15,390 nucleotides of DNA from CAYGAW01 sp964347945 (GTDB taxonomy: Bacteria; Chloroflexota; Anaerolineae; UBA7937; B3-Chlor), in contig CAYGAW010000093.1 in assembly GCA_964347945.1 (NCBI GenBank), positions 1 through 15,390 of the forward strand, in the 5' to 3' direction. This document shows positions 13,984 through 15,390 of the stretch, piece after piece; the stretch's first letter is position 1; every line of letters begins with the position of its first letter. The translations under genes and the position numbers were made by a program. The notes under the pieces are model-generated. The model was not told where the DNA came from, made no database searches, and was given only the letters and a program-made list of their open reading frames with translations.

Positions 13984-15390
13984 ATGAGGATCAGGGTCAT
14001 CATTCCGGTGACCTCCAGAAGTTTGCAGGGCCCAACGAAGCAGGGCTACGTGGCCGCGGCCCGCCCCGATAGCGAGATCAGTGTCGTAGGCTTGGATAGG
14101 GGGCCCGCTTCCCTGGAGTCGGATTACGAGGACGCCTTGGCCGTCCCCGACTTGCTGAACAGAGTGAGAGGCGCCGCGCGGGAACGGGTCGATGCGGTGA
14201 TCATCGATTGTATGGCCGACCCCGGACTAGGAGCGGCGCGGGAGTTAGTCTCCATTCCCGTAGTCGGAGCGGCCCAGGCCTCCATGCACATGGCGGCCAT
14301 TCTTGCTCATCGCTTCTCGGTGGTGACCATCCTGGAGCGGGACACACCCCTCATCGAGCGACTGGCCCGCCTATACAGCCTCGAGGAAAGGCTCGCCTCG
14401 ACCCGACCAGTAGACATCCCCGTCCTGGAGCTGGACAGGGATCGCCCGAGATTGCTCGAAGCTCTGATAGATCAGTCGGCTAAGGCAATCCTAGAGGACG
14501 GGGCGCACGCCATCGTATTCGGCTGCACGGGCATGATAGGTTTGGCTCGAAGTGTGCAGGAGGGCTTGGCCCGACGGGGTTGCGAGGTGCCGGTCATAGA
14601 TCCATCCCTGGCCGCCCTGAAGTGGGCTGAAAGCCTGGTTGACACAGCGCTGGCCCATAGCAAGCGCACCTATCCCAATCCGCCAGAGAAAGAAATCTCG
14701 GGCTATGAGGAGGGGTTATCGCCTTCGCCCAAGGGCTCACAGGGCACGGGCGCGGATGCGGTAAGGCTTCGGATCGTCATCCCCGTCGTAGGGGAGAAAT
14801 GGGTGACCTTCGCTATTGAGGCCTATGGGCGGTTCGCTCGACCGGGTACCCAACTCAGCGCCGTGGTTCTGGACAGAGGCCCCTTATCAATCGAATCGGC
14901 CTACGACGAGGCTATGGCCGTCCCTGATCTCCTCTCCAAGGTGCAGGCTGCCCCGGAGGGAGGGATGGACGCAGTGCTCATCGACTGCATGGGAGATCCT
15001 GGGCTGGAACCGGCCCGGGAGGCGGTCTCCATCCCTGTCGTCGGCCCCGCTCAAGTCTCCATGCACCTGGCGGCGGCCCTGGCCCACCGCTTCTCGGTGA
15101 TTACCGTCTTGAGCCAAACCATCCCCTCGGTTCACAGGCAAGTTCGGGGCTATGGTCTAATAGACAGAGTAGCCTCGGTAAGGGCGGTGGAGATCCCCGT
15201 CTTGGAAATGGAGAGGGATGCGCGCGGCTTGGTAGACGCTTTGGTAGAGGAAGCAGCCCGGGCGGTGGTGGAGGATGGGGCCCACATCATCATTCCTGGT
15301 TGCACTGAGATGATTGGCCTGGCCTCCGAAGTACAGGAGGGCTTGGCCCGGCGGGGCTGCGAGGCGCCGGTGATAGATCCACCTGCGGTG
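13984..15390 (+). CDS. Fused tandem Asp/Glu/hydantoin racemase protein (3' end beyond window)
   Basis: I read this frame from ATG 13984 to the window end: 469 codons without a stop. It holds two homologous racemase domains: domain 1 about residues 2-225, a Pro/Ser/Gly-rich linker about 226-258, and domain 2 from about 260. Each has the hydantoin-racemase pattern: LDRGP-S-ES near the start, the first catalytic cysteine in IDCMxDPGL (Cys76; Cys335), IPVVGxAQxSMH, AHRFSV, and the second cysteine in GCTxMIGLA (Cys181; Cys440). Cysteine spacing is 105 in both, and the domains are offset by 259 residues. The family racemises or epimerises alpha-carbons of amino acids, hydantoins or related acids by a two-cysteine mechanism; single-domain members are about 220-250 residues. 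A Shine-Dalgarno GGGAGGAG lies 17 bp after the permease stop, so it is part of the ABC operon. Substrate unknown. Confidence 0.9.
   Translation, partial: MRIRVIIPVTSRSLQGPTKQGYVAAARPDSEISVVGLDRGPASLESDYEDALAVPDLLNRVRGAARERVDAVIIDCMADPGLGAARELVSIPVVGAAQASMHMAAILAHRFSVVTILERDTPLIERLARLYSLEERLASTRPVDIPVLELDRDRPRLLEALIDQSAKAILEDGAHAIVFGCTGMIGLARSVQEGLARRGCEVPVIDPSLAALKWAESLVDTALAHSKRTYPNPPEKEISGYEEGLSPSPKGSQGTGADAVRLRIVIPVVGEKWVTFAIEAYGRFARPGTQLSAVVLDRGPLSIESAYDEAMAVPDLLSKVQAAPEGGMDAVLIDCMGDPGLEPAREAVSIPVVGPAQVSMHLAAALAHRFSVITVLSQTIPSVHRQVRGYGLIDRVASVRAVEIPVLEMERDARGLVDALVEEAARAVVEDGAHIIIPGCTEMIGLASEVQEGLARRGCEAPVIDPPAV

Overview
The window reads as part of a bacterial chromosome of moderately high GC. 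Both solute-binding lipoproteins have a lipobox cysteine followed by a Pro-rich (in one case Pro/Thr-rich) linker. That style, together with the mix of genes, suggests an environmental Chloroflexota bacterium (Anaerolineae-like). This is an inference from protein style; no marker gene is present.

Left part (1-9247, all on the minus strand): a sugar-acid catabolic locus in two blocks. The upstream block, behind a good sigma70-type promoter at 9607-9635, encodes an SDR closely resembling D-mannonate oxidoreductase (8420-9247) and a LarA-type nickel-pincer racemase/epimerase homologue (7123-8382). The downstream block starts at a consensus promoter overlapped by two ATTATGCATAAT-type palindromes (6861-6903). 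It runs through a GntR/FCD regulator, a CUT1 sugar-binding lipoprotein, two MalF/MalG-type permeases, a second SDR and a gluconokinase-like FGGY kinase that leaves the window at position 1. Taken together the genes suggest uptake of a uronate or aldonate, D-fructuronate to D-mannonate (SDR), D-mannonate to D-gluconate (LarA homologue), and D-gluconate to 6-phosphogluconate (kinase). That route would bypass mannonate dehydratase and KDG kinase. It is the most interesting hypothesis in the window.

Middle part (9248-11283): no intact gene. It holds the long leader of the left operon, a decayed plus-strand ComEC/Rec2-type metallo-beta-lactamase relic (about 9665-10412) with a stop codon, a frameshift and lost metal ligands, and then a perfect consensus promoter (10546-10574) followed about 130 bp later by an intrinsic-terminator-like hairpin (10702-10749) with no convincing ORF between. 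That last pair is a candidate small RNA. A strong hairpin (10879-10908) and a near-perfect 16-bp palindrome (11176-11191) lie closer to the next operon.

Right part (11284-15390, plus strand): an oligopeptide/nickel-type ABC system, with a family 5 binding lipoprotein and an OppB-like permease. It is followed not by oppC but by an ORF that fuses two complete Asp/Glu/hydantoin racemase domains. Each domain keeps both catalytic cysteines at identical spacing, and the ORF is still open at the window end. Both binding-protein genes (left and right) are followed immediately by a GC-rich stem-loop before the permease genes.
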